64,000 nucleotides of DNA from Rhodococcus sp. SGAir0479. GTDB taxonomy: Bacteria; Actinomycetota; Actinomycetes; Mycobacteriales; Mycobacteriaceae. Below the pieces are notes generated by a model. It saw only the letters and a program-made list of their open reading frames with translations. It was not told where the DNA came from and did not search any database. The translations under genes were made by a program, and so were the position numbers. The stretch is taken from positions 2,728,001 through 2,792,000 of the forward strand of contig NZ_CP039432.1 in the NCBI RefSeq assembly GCF_005484805.1, written 5' to 3'. Shown here piece after piece: positions 8,715 to 16,907 of this stretch (within the stretch, counting starts at the first letter, position 1; every line of letters starts with the position of its first letter).

Positions 8715-9278
8715 ATGTCGGCACGGTCACTGCGCGAGTCCGCGCGTGAGGTTCTCCTGAACTGGGACACCGACTCCGATCATGCGGAGTCGTTGCGGCA
8801 CACGATGCTCGCGTTTCTCGACTCCGCTCCCGACGGCTGCCTGCGCTCGCACGCACCCGGGCACATCACCGCGTCGTCGCTCGTCCTGGACGAGGACGGA
8901 CGGCACGTTCTGTTGACACTCCACCCGCGGGTGGGCCGGTGGATCCAGCTCGGCGGGCACTGCGAGGAGGGGGACGACACCGTCGTCGACGCGGCCCTGC
9001 GCGAGGCGCGCGAGGAGTCCGGCATCGAGGGGCTGCGTATCGAGCCGCGAATGCTGTCCGCGCACACGCACCCGATCACGTGCTCACTGGGCGTGCCCAC
9101 CCGCCACCTCGATCTGCGTTTCCTCGTCACCGCGCCCGGGCCGGCGTCGGAGGTACCGATCACCATCAGCGACGAGTCTCAGGATCTGCGCTGGTTCCCG
9201 CTCGACGACCTGCCGGAGGGTGCCGAGAAGGAGACGATCGATCATCTGGCGCTCCGCGCCCGTGCGCACTTTCGGTAG
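8715..9278 (+). CDS. Nudix hydrolase
   Basis: A 187-residue Nudix enzyme that begins one base after the fbiB stop and so belongs to the fbiAB operon. The Nudix-box helix is clear at about 80-104: a GGHCEEGD turn followed by REAREESGI, whose paired glutamates bind the metal. The spacing between turn and REUxEE is one residue longer than the textbook box, a variant common in this actinobacterial group. The substrate is unknown. Cotranscription with F420 genes could mean clean-up of a nucleotide by-product, but this is inference. The final codons overlap a terminator hairpin. Confidence 0.88.
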   Translation: MSARSLRESAREVLLNWDTDSDHAESLRHTMLAFLDSAPDGCLRSHAPGHITASSLVLDEDGRHVLLTLHPRVGRWIQLGGHCEEGDDTVVDAALREAREESGIEGLRIEPRMLSAHTHPITCSLGVPTRHLDLRFLVTAPGPASEVPITISDESQDLRWFPLDDLPEGAEKETIDHLALRARAHFR

Positions 9279-9302
9279 CTGCAACTACCGAAAAGGCGCA
9301 CG
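9261..9302. terminator. Bidirectional stem-loop between the Nudix gene and pcaJ
   Basis: A nested inverted repeat: outer arms CGTGCGC and GCGCACG, inner arms TTTCGGTAG and CTACCGAAA around a 6-base loop. It separates the converging F420/Nudix and pcaIJ transcripts and overlaps the last Nudix codons. It forms the left boundary of the aromatic-catabolism block. Confidence 0.75.
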
Positions 9303-9316
9303 GGCGGCGAAGCCGC

Positions 9317-9964
9317 CTACACCAGCAGCTTCGCCGCGGTCGCGGCGACGACCTCGTCGACACTGACCCCGGGGGCGGTCTCGACCAGCCGCAGACCCTC
9401 GTCGGTGACGTCCAGGACCGCCATGTCGGTGATGATCCGCTGCACACAGCCCTTGCCGGTGAGCGGCAGGGTGCACTCGTCGAGGATCTTGGACTCGCCC
9501 TTCTTCGAGACGTGCTCCATCATCACGATGACGCGCTTGGCGCCGTGGACGAGGTCCATCGCGCCGCCCATGCCCTTGACCATGTGGCCGGGGATCATCC
9601 AGTTGGCGAGATCACCGCCGGCACTGACCTGCATCGCGCCGAGCACGGCGACGTCGACCTGGCCGCCCCGGATCATGCCGAACGACTGCGACGAGTCGAA
9701 GAACGACGCGCCGGGCAGCGTGGTGATGGTCTCCTTGCCGGCATTGATCAGCTCGGGATCGAGCTCGTCCTCGGTGGGGTACGGCCCGACGCCCAGCACC
9801 CCGTTCTCCGAGTGCAACACGACGGTGACACCCTCGGGAATGTAGTTGGGCACCAGGGTCGGCATGCCGATACCGAGGTTGACGTACTGCCCGTCGGACA
9901 GCTCCTGCGCGACGCGCGCGGCCATCTGCTCGCGGGTCAGCTTCTGGGTGACTACCTCGGTCAT
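9317..9964 (-). CDS. pcaJ: 3-oxoadipate CoA-transferase, beta subunit
   Basis: Together with PcaI it moves CoA from succinyl-CoA to beta-ketoadipate, the penultimate step of the protocatechuate pathway. The 215-residue protein has the family I CoA-transferase subunit B pattern: [13 protein letters not shown], then the catalytic glutamate motif SENGVLG with Glu53, and a [10 protein letters not shown] stretch. The ATG at 9964 overlaps the pcaI stop by four bases (ATGA), which fixes the start despite a longer open frame upstream. It shares a transcript with pcaI and is divergent from pcaHGBLRF. Confidence 0.95.
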   Translation of the reverse strand: MTEVVTQKLTREQMAARVAQELSDGQYVNLGIGMPTLVPNYIPEGVTVVLHSENGVLGVGPYPTEDELDPELINAGKETITTLPGASFFDSSQSFGMIRGGQVDVAVLGAMQVSAGGDLANWMIPGHMVKGMGGAMDLVHGAKRVIVMMEHVSKKGESKILDECTLPLTGKGCVQRIITDMAVLDVTDEGLRLVETAPGVSVDEVVAATAAKLLV

Positions 9965-10710
9965 GCTCGCACCGTTCGCTTCTCGATTCCGACAGTGACC
10001 TTGCCCACCGGCACGACGCGCTGCACGTGGATGCCCGGCGTGTGGATCTGGTCCGGGTCCAGCTCGCCCGGCTCGACGAGGTGCTCGACCTGCGCGATGG
10101 TGATGCGGCCCGACGCGGCGGCGGGCGGGTTGAAGTTGCGGGCGCTGCGGCGGAAGACGAGGTTGCCGTGGCGATCGCCCTTCCACGCGTGCACCAGCGC
10201 GAAGTCGGCGACGATGCCGCGTTCCATGACGTACGTCGTGCCGTCGAACACGCGGGTCTCCTTGACCGGGCTGGCGACGGCGACGCCGCCCGAGCCGTCG
10301 TAGCGGCGCGGCAGCCCGCCCTCGGCGACCTGCGTGCCGACGCCCGCCGGGGTGAAGAACGCGGGAATGCCCGCACCGCCGGCGCGCAGCCGCTCGGCGA
10401 GCGTGCCCTGCGGCGTCAGCTCCACCTCGAGCTCGCCGGACAGGTACTGGCGCGCGAACTCCTTGTTGTCCCCGACGTACGAGCTGATCGTGCGGCGGAT
10501 GCGGTGCTGCTCGAGCAGCACGCCCAACCCGAAGCCGTCCGTGCCGCAGTTGTTGCTCACGGTTTCGAGGTCCGTCGCACCCTGTTCCAGGAGCGCATCG
10601 ATGAGGATCTCGGGCACCCCGACCAGGCCGAATCCGCCAACCGCGATGGTCGCGCCGTCCGGGATGTCGGCGACGGCCTCGGCCGCTGTGGCGATGACTT
10701 TGTCCATCAT
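9961..10710 (-). CDS. pcaI: 3-oxoadipate CoA-transferase, alpha subunit
   Basis: This is the alpha subunit of the beta-ketoadipate:succinyl-CoA transferase. The 249-residue protein begins [17 protein letters not shown] and carries the glycine-rich CoA-binding [10 protein letters not shown] near residue 20 and the [10 protein letters not shown] and [13 protein letters not shown] segments of family I subunit A. Tandem ATG codons at 10710 and 10707 and another at 10722 are possible starts, and none has a strong Shine-Dalgarno. I chose 10710. A tandem pair of candidate IclR sites lies 23-56 bp upstream. Confidence 0.94.
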   Translation of the reverse strand: MMDKVIATAAEAVADIPDGATIAVGGFGLVGVPEILIDALLEQGATDLETVSNNCGTDGFGLGVLLEQHRIRRTISSYVGDNKEFARQYLSGELEVELTPQGTLAERLRAGGAGIPAFFTPAGVGTQVAEGGLPRRYDGSGGVAVASPVKETRVFDGTTYVMERGIVADFALVHAWKGDRHGNLVFRRSARNFNPPAAASGRITIAQVEHLVEPGELDPDQIHTPGIHVQRVVPVGKVTVGIEKRTVRA

Positions 10711-10732
10711 GGCGGCCAGCATACGTCGATCC

Positions 10733-10766
10733 GTACGTAATGTGAACTCTCGTCCGCCCTGCGAAC
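10733..10766. promoter_or_regulatory. Candidate PcaR operator pair on the pcaI side
   Basis: Two 15-bp sites, GTACGTAATGTGAAC at 10733-10747 and GTCCGCCCTGCGAAC at 10752-10766, match GTTCGTATTGCGAAC at 12 and 11 of 15 positions. Their centres are 19 bp apart, as in the two other pairs in this block. They lie just upstream of pcaI. Confidence 0.6.
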
Positions 10767-10783
10767 ACACCCCGTGGGTGCCG

Positions 10784-10812
10784 TTGATCGCGCCCCGGAC
10801 ACGCACTACCTT
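10784..10812 (+). promoter_or_regulatory. Candidate pcaH promoter
   Basis: TTGATC at 10784-10789 and TACCTT at 10807-10812 are separated by 17 bp, a reasonable -35/-10 pair for the housekeeping sigma factor. The adjacent operator pair begins at 10813, directly after the -10, so a bound regulator would cover the transcription start. This is inferred from sequence only. Confidence 0.4.
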
Positions 10813-10846
10813 GTTCGTATAGCGTCAGATCGTCCGCATAACGAAC
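10813..10846. promoter_or_regulatory. Candidate PcaR operator pair on the pcaH side
   Basis: GTTCGTATAGCGTCA (10813-10827) and GTCCGCATAACGAAC (10832-10846) each match GTTCGTATTGCGAAC at 11 of 15 positions, with centres 19 bp apart. The outer halves also form one large inverted repeat (TGTTCGTATA...ATAACGAACA). The pair ends three bases before the first possible pcaH start codon. Confidence 0.65.
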
Positions 10847-10849
10847 ATT

Positions 10850-11629
10850 GTGTCGGGAATGCTCTCGGATCCCCGCTCGACCCTGCCCCCGATCCCGCCC
10901 GAGGTCCCCATGCTTCATCTACCCCCGCAGTACCGGCCGATCGGCACCGGCGTGAACGCGCCGCCGGACTTCGCCGACTACAAGACCACCCGCCTGCGCA
11001 GCCCGCGGCAGCCGTTGAAGCTGCTGCCGCAGCGACTCGGTGAGCTCACCGGGCCCGTCTTCGGCGAGGACCGCATCCGTCCGGGCGACGCCGACCTGAC
11101 GATGGCGAACGGCGGCGAGGCCCAGGGCCAGCGCATCGTCGTGCACGGCCGCGTGCTCGACTCCAACGGCAAGCCCGTCCCGAACACGCTGCTCGAGGTG
11201 TGGCAGGCGAACGCCGGCGGCCGCTACCGCCACACCGGCGACAACTGGCCGGCCCCGCTGGACCCGCACTTCGACGGCGTGGGCCGCTGCGTCACCGACG
11301 CCGACGGCCACTACACGTTCACGACCATCAAGCCGGGGGCGTACCCGTGGCGCAACCACGACAACGCGTGGCGGCCGTCGCACATCCACTTCTCGCTGTT
11401 CGGCACCGCGTTCACGCAGCGCCTGGTGACGCAGATGTACTTCCCCGACGATCCGCTGTTCTTCCAGGACCCGATCTACAACGCGGTGCCCGCCGACGCC
11501 CGGCACCGGATGATCAGCGTCTTCGACTACGACGCGACCGTGGCCGACTGGGCCCTGGGCTTCCGTTTCGACATCGTCCTGCGTGGACGCGACGCCACTC
11601 CGTTCGAGGACGAGGACCACGATGACTGA
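10850..11629 (+). CDS. pcaH: Protocatechuate 3,4-dioxygenase, beta subunit
   Basis: The iron-bearing subunit of the intradiol dioxygenase that opens protocatechuate to 3-carboxy-cis,cis-muconate. Counting from the GTG at 10850 (259 residues), the four Fe(III) ligands are visible as Tyr126 (GGRYRH), Tyr165 (GAYPWRN), His178 and His180 (RPSHIHF). Possible starts are GTG 10850, ATG 10859 and ATG 10910. The last has GAGG upstream and gives a 239-residue protein, close to Pseudomonas PcaH, so the first 20 residues may not be translated. The last eight bases overlap pcaG. It is the first gene of the pcaHGBLRF operon. Confidence 0.93.
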   Translation: MSGMLSDPRSTLPPIPPEVPMLHLPPQYRPIGTGVNAPPDFADYKTTRLRSPRQPLKLLPQRLGELTGPVFGEDRIRPGDADLTMANGGEAQGQRIVVHGRVLDSNGKPVPNTLLEVWQANAGGRYRHTGDNWPAPLDPHFDGVGRCVTDADGHYTFTTIKPGAYPWRNHDNAWRPSHIHFSLFGTAFTQRLVTQMYFPDDPLFFQDPIYNAVPADARHRMISVFDYDATVADWALGFRFDIVLRGRDATPFEDEDHDD

Positions 11630-12266
11630 CACCACCCCGGCCGACACCGCTCCCACCTACCCCGTCACGCCCGGCGACTTCACCACCGCCGCGTTCGGCG
11701 TCACCCCGTCGCAGACGGTGGGCCCGTACTGGCACATCGGGCTGCCGTGGGAGGACGGCCCCGACGCCGCACCCGCAGGCGCTCCGGACCGGATCACGCT
11801 GCGCATCACCGTGATCGACGGGGATCGGGCGCCCGTCGCCGACGCGATGGTCGAGACGTGGCAGGCCGACGCCGCAGGCCGCTTCGCGCACCCCGACGAT
11901 CCGCGCGGCGTCAGCGAGCCGGTCCCGGCGGGCTTCCGCGGCTTCGGTCGCGCCGGCGCCGACGCGACCGGCACCGCAGCGATCCACACGGTCAAGCCGG
12001 GAGCGCTGCCCGCCGAGAACGACACCACCGAGGCCCCGCACGTGAACGTCGGGATCTTCGCGCGCGGCATGCTCGAGCGCCTGTACACGCGGCTGTACTT
12101 CCCGGAGGACACCGCCGCGCACGCCACCGATCCGGTGCTGACGTCGCTGCCCGAGTCCCAGCGCGCCAAGCTGATCGCCACGAGGACCGACGACGGATAC
12201 AGCCTCACCGTCTATGTTCAGGACAGCGATCCCGCCGGCGTCGAGACGCCGTTCTTCGAGTTGTGA
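11622..12266 (+). CDS. pcaG: Protocatechuate 3,4-dioxygenase, alpha subunit
   Basis: The non-metal-binding partner of PcaH, needed to form the alpha-beta protomer of protocatechuate 3,4-dioxygenase. The 214-residue protein has the alpha-subunit hallmarks TPSQTVGPYWHIGLPW, VETWQADAAGRFAHP and the C-terminal HVNVGIFARGMLERLYTRLYF. A spaced stretch around residues 90-115 lacks the beta subunit's tyrosine and histidine ligands, as expected. The ATG at 11622 lies inside the end of pcaH (8-base overlap), which implies coupled and stoichiometric synthesis. Confidence 0.95.
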   Translation: MTDTTPADTAPTYPVTPGDFTTAAFGVTPSQTVGPYWHIGLPWEDGPDAAPAGAPDRITLRITVIDGDRAPVADAMVETWQADAAGRFAHPDDPRGVSEPVPAGFRGFGRAGADATGTAAIHTVKPGALPAENDTTEAPHVNVGIFARGMLERLYTRLYFPEDTAAHATDPVLTSLPESQRAKLIATRTDDGYSLTVYVQDSDPAGVETPFFEL

Positions 12267-12279
12267 TCAGGAGTCTCTC

Positions 12280-13629
12280 GTGACGCACACCCGCGGTGCC
12301 CTGTTCGATCCGGTGTTCGGCGCGTCCGAGGTCGCGGAGGAGCTCTCGGATCGGGCGTGGGTGCTCGCACTGCTCGAGGTGGAGGCCGCGCTCACCCGCG
12401 CGGCCGCCACCGTCGGTCTCGCCGACGCCGCGCACGCAGCGACGGTGACCGCGGTCGCCGAGCAGCTGGCCGCGCCCGGCGCCGTCGACATCGCCGACCT
12501 CGGCCGCCGGTCCGCCGCCGGCGGCAATCCGGTGATCCCGCTGGTGAAGACCCTGCGCGCCGCGGTGGCCGAGCACGGGGTGCCGGCGGCGGCGGTGCAC
12601 GTCGGCGCCACCAGCCAGGACATCCTGGATTCGGCGCTGATGTTGCTCTCGCGCAGGGCCGGTCACCGGGTGCTCGCGGATTTGCGGGCCGCCGCGAACG
12701 CGGCGGCCGAACTCGCGCGGCTGCACCGCACCACCCCGGTGGTGGCGCGCACCCTGGGTCAGCAGGCGCTGCCGACCACGTTCGGCGCGCTCGCGGCGTC
12801 GTGGTGCACCGGGCTCGACGACGCCGCCGACCAGCTGGCCCGGGCGCTGTCCGCGCTGCCGGTCCAGTACGGCGGAGCGGCAGGCACTCTCGCGGCGGTC
12901 CACCCGCACGGGCCCGCCCTGGCCGACGCGCTGGCGGACCAGCTGGGACTGGCCCGGCAGGTGGTGCCGTGGCACACCGTCCGCACCCCGGTCGCGTCGC
13001 TGGCCGCCGCGCTCGGCGTGGCCGCGGGCGCCGTGTCGAAGCCCGCCACGGACGTGACACTGATGGCGTCGACGGAATTCGGCGAGGTCGCCGAGGATGC
13101 CCCGGGCGGCTCGTCGGCCATGCCGCACAAGCAGAATCCGGTGGCCGCGATCACCGCGCGGGCGGCGGCACGGCGGGTGCCGGGCCTGGTCTCGACGGTG
13201 CTGTCGGCGATGGATCACGAGTTCGCCCGCGCCGCCGGCGGCTGGCACGCCGAGTGGGAGACGGTCACCGACCTGTTGCGCCTCGGCGGCGGCGCCGCGC
13301 GACGCCTCGCCGCGAGCCTCGGTGGGCTGCGCGTGCACCCCGACGCGATGGCCCGCAACCTGGACATCACCGGCGGACTGATCCTGGCCGAGCGCGTCAC
13401 CGGCGCGCTCGCCGCGCACACCGACGCGGCACGCGACATCGTCACCGCCGCAGCGGCTGCCGGGATTCCCCTCGATCAGGCTCCGGAGATCACCGCCCAC
13501 CTGACGGCGGCCGAGCTGCGCGACCTTCTCGATCCCTCGCACTACCTCGGCCACGCCGCCGACCTCGTCGATCGTGCCCTTGCTTCCCGGGCGGCACGGC
13601 CCGCCCGAACCATCGGAGGACATCCATGA
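12280..13629 (+). CDS. pcaB: 3-carboxy-cis,cis-muconate cycloisomerase
   Basis: This enzyme lactonises 3-carboxy-cis,cis-muconate to gamma-carboxymuconolactone, the second step after ring cleavage. The 449-residue protein belongs to the fumarase/aspartase superfamily. It has the signature GGSSAMPHKQNP at 276-287 with the mobile catalytic-loop serine, and the upstream HVGATSQDI at about 107-115. The GTG at 12280 is preceded by AGGAG at 12269-12273, and an open frame beginning at 12214 inside pcaG is rejected. The stop overlaps the pcaL start (ATGA). Confidence 0.95.
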   Translation: MTHTRGALFDPVFGASEVAEELSDRAWVLALLEVEAALTRAAATVGLADAAHAATVTAVAEQLAAPGAVDIADLGRRSAAGGNPVIPLVKTLRAAVAEHGVPAAAVHVGATSQDILDSALMLLSRRAGHRVLADLRAAANAAAELARLHRTTPVVARTLGQQALPTTFGALAASWCTGLDDAADQLARALSALPVQYGGAAGTLAAVHPHGPALADALADQLGLARQVVPWHTVRTPVASLAAALGVAAGAVSKPATDVTLMASTEFGEVAEDAPGGSSAMPHKQNPVAAITARAAARRVPGLVSTVLSAMDHEFARAAGGWHAEWETVTDLLRLGGGAARRLAASLGGLRVHPDAMARNLDITGGLILAERVTGALAAHTDAARDIVTAAAAAGIPLDQAPEITAHLTAAELRDLLDPSHYLGHAADLVDRALASRAARPARTIGGHP

Positions 13630-14801
13630 CAGTGGACCTGCACTACGCGACATCCGGCGATCCCGCCGCGCCGCCGGTCCTGCTGCTCGGCTCGCTGGGC
13701 TCGGACCTGCACATGTGGGATCCGCAGATCAGCGCGCTCGGCGCGCGGGCCCACGTGATCGCGGTCGATCACCGCGGGCACGGCGGCTCCCCCGCCCCCG
13801 CGGGCCCGTACACCGTCGCCGACCTGGGCGGCGACGTGATCGCGCTGCTCGACCGGCTGGAACTGGACTCGGTGCACCTCGTCGGGCTCTCCCTCGGCGG
13901 CGCCGTCGGGCAGTGGCTGGCCGCGCACCACCCGCTGCGGGTGCGGACCCTGACCGTGATGTGCACGTCGGCGCAGTTCGCGCCCGCGCAACCGTGGCTC
14001 GATCGCGCCGCGGCCGTGCGCGGCGAGGGCATCGCGTCGATCGCCGACTCCGTCGTCGGACGTTGGTTCACTCCCGAACTGGCGCAACGCGATCCGAAGC
14101 TCGTGGCCCGGCACGTCGCGATGGTGCGCGGCACCTCCGACGAGGGCTACGCGGCATGCTGCGAGGCCCTGGCCGCGTGGGACGGGCGCGCCGATCTGGC
14201 CCGGATCGTCGCCCCCACGCTGGTGATCGCCGCCGAGCAGGACGGGCCGACGCCACCGTCGGCACTGCAGGCGATCGCCGACGGCATCGCCGGTGCCGAG
14301 ATGCACGTCCTCTCCCCCGGCGCGCATCTGGCCAACGTCGAGCAGGCCGGGGCGATCACCCGGCTGATCGAACGCCACATCGCCGCGGCCACGCCGGTGG
14401 GCGTCTCCCGCCGCGCCGTCCACGACGTGGGAATGACCGTGCGCCGCTCGGTGCTCGGCGACGCGCACGTCGACCGGGCCGTGGCGGGGGCCACCGCGTT
14501 CACCGAACCGTTCCAGGACTTCATCACCCGCACCGCGTGGGGCGACATCTGGGCCCGCGACGGCCTGGACCATCCCACCCGGCGGCTGCTGACGCTGGCG
14601 ATCCTCACCGCTGTCGGCAACGAGCACGAGCTCGACATGCACATCCGGGCGGCGCTGCGCGCGGGCATGGACCCGCAACTGCTCGTGGAAGTATTCCTCC
14701 ATACCGCGGTCTACGCGGGTGTGCCGAACAGCAACCGGGCCTTCGCGCTCGGGAAGCAGGCCCTCGCCGACCTGGCGGGCGCCACCGAGGGGAGTACCTG
14801 A
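13626..14801 (+). CDS. pcaL: Fused 3-oxoadipate enol-lactonase / 4-carboxymuconolactone decarboxylase
   Basis: A bifunctional PcaD-PcaC fusion that decarboxylates gamma-carboxymuconolactone and then hydrolyses the enol-lactone to beta-ketoadipate. Residues 1-~255 are an alpha/beta-hydrolase with nucleophile elbow GLSLGG (Ser89) and the VDHRGHGGS strand. Residues ~262-391 are a carboxymuconolactone decarboxylase domain (GNEHELDMHIRAAL, then HTAVYAGVPNSNRAF). Such fusions named PcaL are known in Rhodococcus opacus and Streptomyces. The start overlaps pcaB by four bases, and pcaR follows two bases after the stop. Confidence 0.95.
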   Translation: MTVDLHYATSGDPAAPPVLLLGSLGSDLHMWDPQISALGARAHVIAVDHRGHGGSPAPAGPYTVADLGGDVIALLDRLELDSVHLVGLSLGGAVGQWLAAHHPLRVRTLTVMCTSAQFAPAQPWLDRAAAVRGEGIASIADSVVGRWFTPELAQRDPKLVARHVAMVRGTSDEGYAACCEALAAWDGRADLARIVAPTLVIAAEQDGPTPPSALQAIADGIAGAEMHVLSPGAHLANVEQAGAITRLIERHIAAATPVGVSRRAVHDVGMTVRRSVLGDAHVDRAVAGATAFTEPFQDFITRTAWGDIWARDGLDHPTRRLLTLAILTAVGNEHELDMHIRAALRAGMDPQLLVEVFLHTAVYAGVPNSNRAFALGKQALADLAGATEGST

Positions 14802-14803
14802 CA

Positions 14804-15649
14804 GTGACGAAATCGAGCGGGAGCAACCCGAACGGAACCGAACCGACCGGGGCGTCGACCGACTACGTGCAGTCGCTGGCGCGCGGGCTGTCCGTCATCC
14901 GGGCGTTCGACGCGGAGAACCCGCGCCGCACGCTCAGCGACGTCGCCCGTGCGACCGACCTCACCCGCGCGACGGCCCGCCGGTTCCTGCTCACGCTCGC
15001 CGAACTCGGCTACGTCCGCACCGACGGCTCGGCGTTCTGGCTCACCCCGCGCGTGCTCGAGCTCGGGTACAGCTACCTGTCGAGCCTGTCGCTGCCCGAT
15101 ATCGCCGAACCGCACCTCGAGGCCCTGTCCGACCGGGTCCACGAGTCGACGTCGGTCTCGATCCTCGACGGCGGCGACGTCGTGTACGTCGCCCGAGTGC
15201 CGGTGCGCCGGATCATGACCGTCTCCATCACGATCGGCACCCGCTTCCCCGCGTTCGCCACGTCCATGGGGCGCGTGCTGCTGGCGGGTCTGCCGCCCGA
15301 GCAGCTCGACGCGTACCTGGCCACGGTGGAGCTGACACCGTTGACCGGACGCACCCTCGCGACGCCGGACGCGCTCCGCGCCGAGCTCGACAAGATCCGC
15401 GCTCAGGGTTTCTGCGTCGTCGATCAGGAACTCGAAGAAGGCCTGCGTTCGCTGGCCGCACCCATCGCGGACCGGTCGGGTGCCGTCGTCGCCGCCGTCA
15501 ACATCTCGACGCAGGCGGCGCGGTACACCACCGAGGCGGTGTACGAGACCCTCGTGCCCGCCGCCGTCGCGACCGCGGCGGCGATCTCGGCCGACCTCGC
15601 CCGCACCCAGTCCCAATCGTCTTCGCACCAAGGAAGAAGTCATGCCTGA
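14804..15649 (+). CDS. pcaR: IclR-family regulator of the beta-ketoadipate genes
   Basis: A 281-residue IclR-type regulator. It has an N-terminal winged helix-turn-helix (residues ~18-80; TLSDVARATDLTRATARRFLLTL) and a C-terminal ligand-binding domain of the PcaR/PobR/PcaU kind (YVARVPVRRIMTVSITIGTRFPA; FCVVDQELEEGLRSLAAPI). It lies inside the pca operon between pcaL and pcaF, the arrangement described for rhodococcal pcaHGBLRF. Its own expression therefore depends on the promoter it probably controls. GTG at 14804 with GGGGAG upstream; the end overlaps pcaF by eight bases. The six tandem 15-mers near pcaI, pcaH and the transporter gene are its likely targets. Confidence 0.9.
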   Translation: MTKSSGSNPNGTEPTGASTDYVQSLARGLSVIRAFDAENPRRTLSDVARATDLTRATARRFLLTLAELGYVRTDGSAFWLTPRVLELGYSYLSSLSLPDIAEPHLEALSDRVHESTSVSILDGGDVVYVARVPVRRIMTVSITIGTRFPAFATSMGRVLLAGLPPEQLDAYLATVELTPLTGRTLATPDALRAELDKIRAQGFCVVDQELEEGLRSLAAPIADRSGAVVAAVNISTQAARYTTEAVYETLVPAAVATAAAISADLARTQSQSSSHQGRSHA

Positions 15650-16853
15650 CGCAGTCATCTGCGAACCCCTCCGTACCCCGGTCGGCCGCTTCGGCGGCGT
15701 CTTCCGGGACCTCGCGCCCGAGGAGCTGGCGGCCACCGTCATCACCGAACTGGTCTCCCGCACCGGGATTTCCGGCGCCGACGTCGACGACGTGATCCTC
15801 GGCCAGGGATCTCCCAACGGCGAGGCCCCCGCCATCGGACGCGTCGCCGCGCTCGACGCCGGTCTGGGCGTGGACGTGCCAGGCATGCAGATCGACCGGC
15901 GCTGCGGTTCCGGTCTGCAGGCGGTCATCCAGGCCGTGATGCAGGTTCAGTCCGGCGGCAGCGACCTCGTCCTCGCGGGCGGCGTCGAGTCGATGAGCCA
16001 GGCCGAGTTCTACGCCACCGGAATGCGTTACGGCGTGCGTGGTGAGTCCGTCGCCCTCAGCGACCGGCTCGCGCGGGCCCGCGTCACCGCCGGCGGCCGC
16101 AACTACCCCGTTCCCGGCGGCATGATCGAGACGGCCGAGAACCTACGCGCCGAGTTCTCCATCAGTCGCGCCGATCAGGACGCCCTCGCGGTGCAGTCCC
16201 ACCAGCGTGCCGTCGCGGCCCAGCACAGCGGCGTCTTCGCGCAGGAGATCGTGCCGGTGACGGTGCCGCAGCGCAAGGGCGATCCGCTGGTGGTCGACAC
16301 CGACGAGCACCCCCGCGCCGACACCAGCGTCGAAACCCTCGCCAAGCTCCGCCCGATCCGCGGCAAGATCGATCCCGACGCCACCGTCACCGCCGGCAAC
16401 GCCAGCGGCCAGAACGACGGCGCCGCCCTGGCGATCGTCACCACGCCGGAGAAGGCGAAGGCCCTCGGGCTGCGGCCGCTCGCCCGGCTCGCCAGTTGGG
16501 CACTCGCCGGTGTCCCCCCGCGCACGATGGGCATCGGCCCGGTGCCGTCCACCGAGAAGGCTTTGGCCCGACTGGGTCTCACGCTCGCCGACATGGATGT
16601 CATCGAACTCAACGAGGCGTTCGCCGCGCAGACCCTCGCCGTGACCCGCTCGTGGGGCCTCGAACCCGACGACGCGCGCCTCAACCCGAACGGCTCGGGC
16701 ATCTCGCTCGGCCACCCGGTGGGCGCGACCGGTGCCCGGATCCTCGCGACGCTGCTGCGCGAGATGGACCGCCGCGAGGCCCGCTGGGGCCTCGAGACGA
16801 TGTGCATCGGCGGCGGCCAGGGCCTGGCCGCGGTGTTCGAGCGCATCGCCTGA
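15642..16853 (+). CDS. pcaF: Beta-ketoadipyl-CoA thiolase
   Basis: This thiolase cleaves beta-ketoadipyl-CoA with CoA to succinyl-CoA and acetyl-CoA, the last pathway step. The 403-residue protein has the acyl-accepting Cys88 in RRCGSGLQA, the NEAFAAQ stretch, the catalytic His358 in GHPVGATGAR and the second cysteine Cys388 in TMCIGGGQG. It is the last gene of pcaHGBLRF. The ATG at 15642 lies within the end of pcaR, and the gene is followed at once by a perfect 18-bp palindromic terminator. Another catabolic acetyl-CoA acetyltransferase role is possible in principle, but the operon context decides. Confidence 0.94.
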   Translation: MPDAVICEPLRTPVGRFGGVFRDLAPEELAATVITELVSRTGISGADVDDVILGQGSPNGEAPAIGRVAALDAGLGVDVPGMQIDRRCGSGLQAVIQAVMQVQSGGSDLVLAGGVESMSQAEFYATGMRYGVRGESVALSDRLARARVTAGGRNYPVPGGMIETAENLRAEFSISRADQDALAVQSHQRAVAAQHSGVFAQEIVPVTVPQRKGDPLVVDTDEHPRADTSVETLAKLRPIRGKIDPDATVTAGNASGQNDGAALAIVTTPEKAKALGLRPLARLASWALAGVPPRTMGIGPVPSTEKALARLGLTLADMDVIELNEAFAAQTLAVTRSWGLEPDDARLNPNGSGISLGHPVGATGARILATLLREMDRREARWGLETMCIGGGQGLAAVFERIA

Positions 16854-16862
16854 TCCCCGACA

Positions 16863-16898
16863 CCACAGGGCCGGTCCTCGCGAGGACCGGCCCTGTGG
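16863..16898. terminator. Perfect 36-bp palindromic terminator after pcaF
   Basis: Two 18-bp arms (CCACAGGGCCGGTCCTCG and its exact complement) meet at the centre, nine bases past the pcaF stop and ten before the end of the converging reductase-like gene. The symmetry makes it bidirectional. Confidence 0.85.
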
Positions 16899-16907
16899 GT
16901 TCCGCGG

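Noticed and set aside
9317-10918. A single 533-codon frame joining pcaJ to sequence upstream
   Set aside because: The upstream part is the wrong frame of pcaI. The ATGA overlap at 9961-9964 gives two normal-sized CoA-transferase subunits instead.
12357-14801. An 814-codon frame suggesting a PcaB-PcaL fusion
   Set aside because: The pcaB portion in this frame is low-complexity. PcaB is complete in another frame and overlaps pcaL by only four bases.
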